DNA of 23,180 nt, taken from contig NZ_BAAACY010000172.1 of NCBI RefSeq assembly GCF_039521925.1, forward strand, positions 1 to 23,180. The letters are read 5' to 3'. Positions 23,176 to 23,180 of the stretch are shown piece by piece (position 1 is the stretch's first letter; the number at the start of each line of letters is the position of its first letter). The notes beneath the pieces are model-generated. The model saw nothing but the letters and a program-made list of their open reading frames with translations. It was not told where the DNA came from and did not search any database. The DNA comes from Virgibacillus salarius (GTDB lineage: Bacteria; Bacillota; Bacilli; Bacillales; Amphibacillaceae). Both the position numbers and the translations under genes were made by a program.

Positions 23176-23180
23176 AGTTA

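Noticed and set aside
1..23180. CRISPR arrays, tRNA or rRNA genes and complete mobile elements
   Set aside because: No regularly spaced repeats, no tRNA-like cloverleaf with CCA end, no rRNA phrases and no transposase or integrase gene were seen.

Overview
This is ordinary low-GC Gram-positive chromosome with every convincing gene on the + strand. The gene set and order (uvrB-uvrA, hprK-lgt-yvoD-ppaX-yvoF, trxB, yvcI-rapZ-yvcK-whiA-crh) are those of the Bacillaceae hprK/yvc region. The AT-rich sequence, the bacillithiol gene bshB2, and the repeat at about 5264-5440 suggest a bacillus of the Oceanobacillus/Virgibacillus type. The genus is an inference.

Layout. 1-312: tail of an upstream transcription unit (terminator 46-72), then a LexA-type box and promoter. 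313-5177: uvrB-uvrA, nucleotide excision repair. 5178-5595: gap holding a structured repeat-like element and a terminator hairpin. 5596-7249: yojF-bshB2 (bacillithiol synthesis) and yvlC-yvlD (small membrane proteins), closed by a terminator at 7254-7283. 7284-7735: gap with a candidate promoter and one weak 33-codon frame. 7736-12298: hprK-lgt-yvoD-ppaX-yvoF-glpP, tightly packed. 12299-16706: glpF, glpK and glpD, with a promoter plus leader terminator before glpF and another before glpD, as expected for GlpP antitermination. 16850-18896: a TPR protein and trxB, followed by an unexplained stretch of about 300 bases ending in a terminator at 19195-19225. 19352-22668: yvcI-rapZ-yvcK-whiA. 22669-23180: crh with its own likely promoter and leader hairpin, then a terminator-like hairpin and a possible insertion-sequence end.

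How the genes work together. Much of the window belongs to one regulatory circuit. HprK/P phosphorylates HPr and Crh on Ser46. PpaX removes the pyrophosphate produced when HprK/P dephosphorylates P-Ser-HPr. Crh is the Gln15 paralogue of HPr. GlpK carries the histidine (His230 here) that HPr phosphorylates in Firmicutes, which ties glycerol use to PTS state. GlpP controls glpF/glpK and glpD through RNA leaders. RapZ and YvcK belong to the conserved yvc cluster and are linked to cell-envelope and carbon metabolism.

I found no phage, CRISPR, defence, secondary-metabolite or otherwise unknown gene system. The points worth a second look are non-coding: the two glp leaders, the repeat-like element after uvrA, the crh leader hairpin, the gaps before hprK and after trxB, and the physical joining of glpP to the hprK unit. 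Several genes start at GTG or TTG, and these starts were chosen from ribosome binding sites and family lengths.
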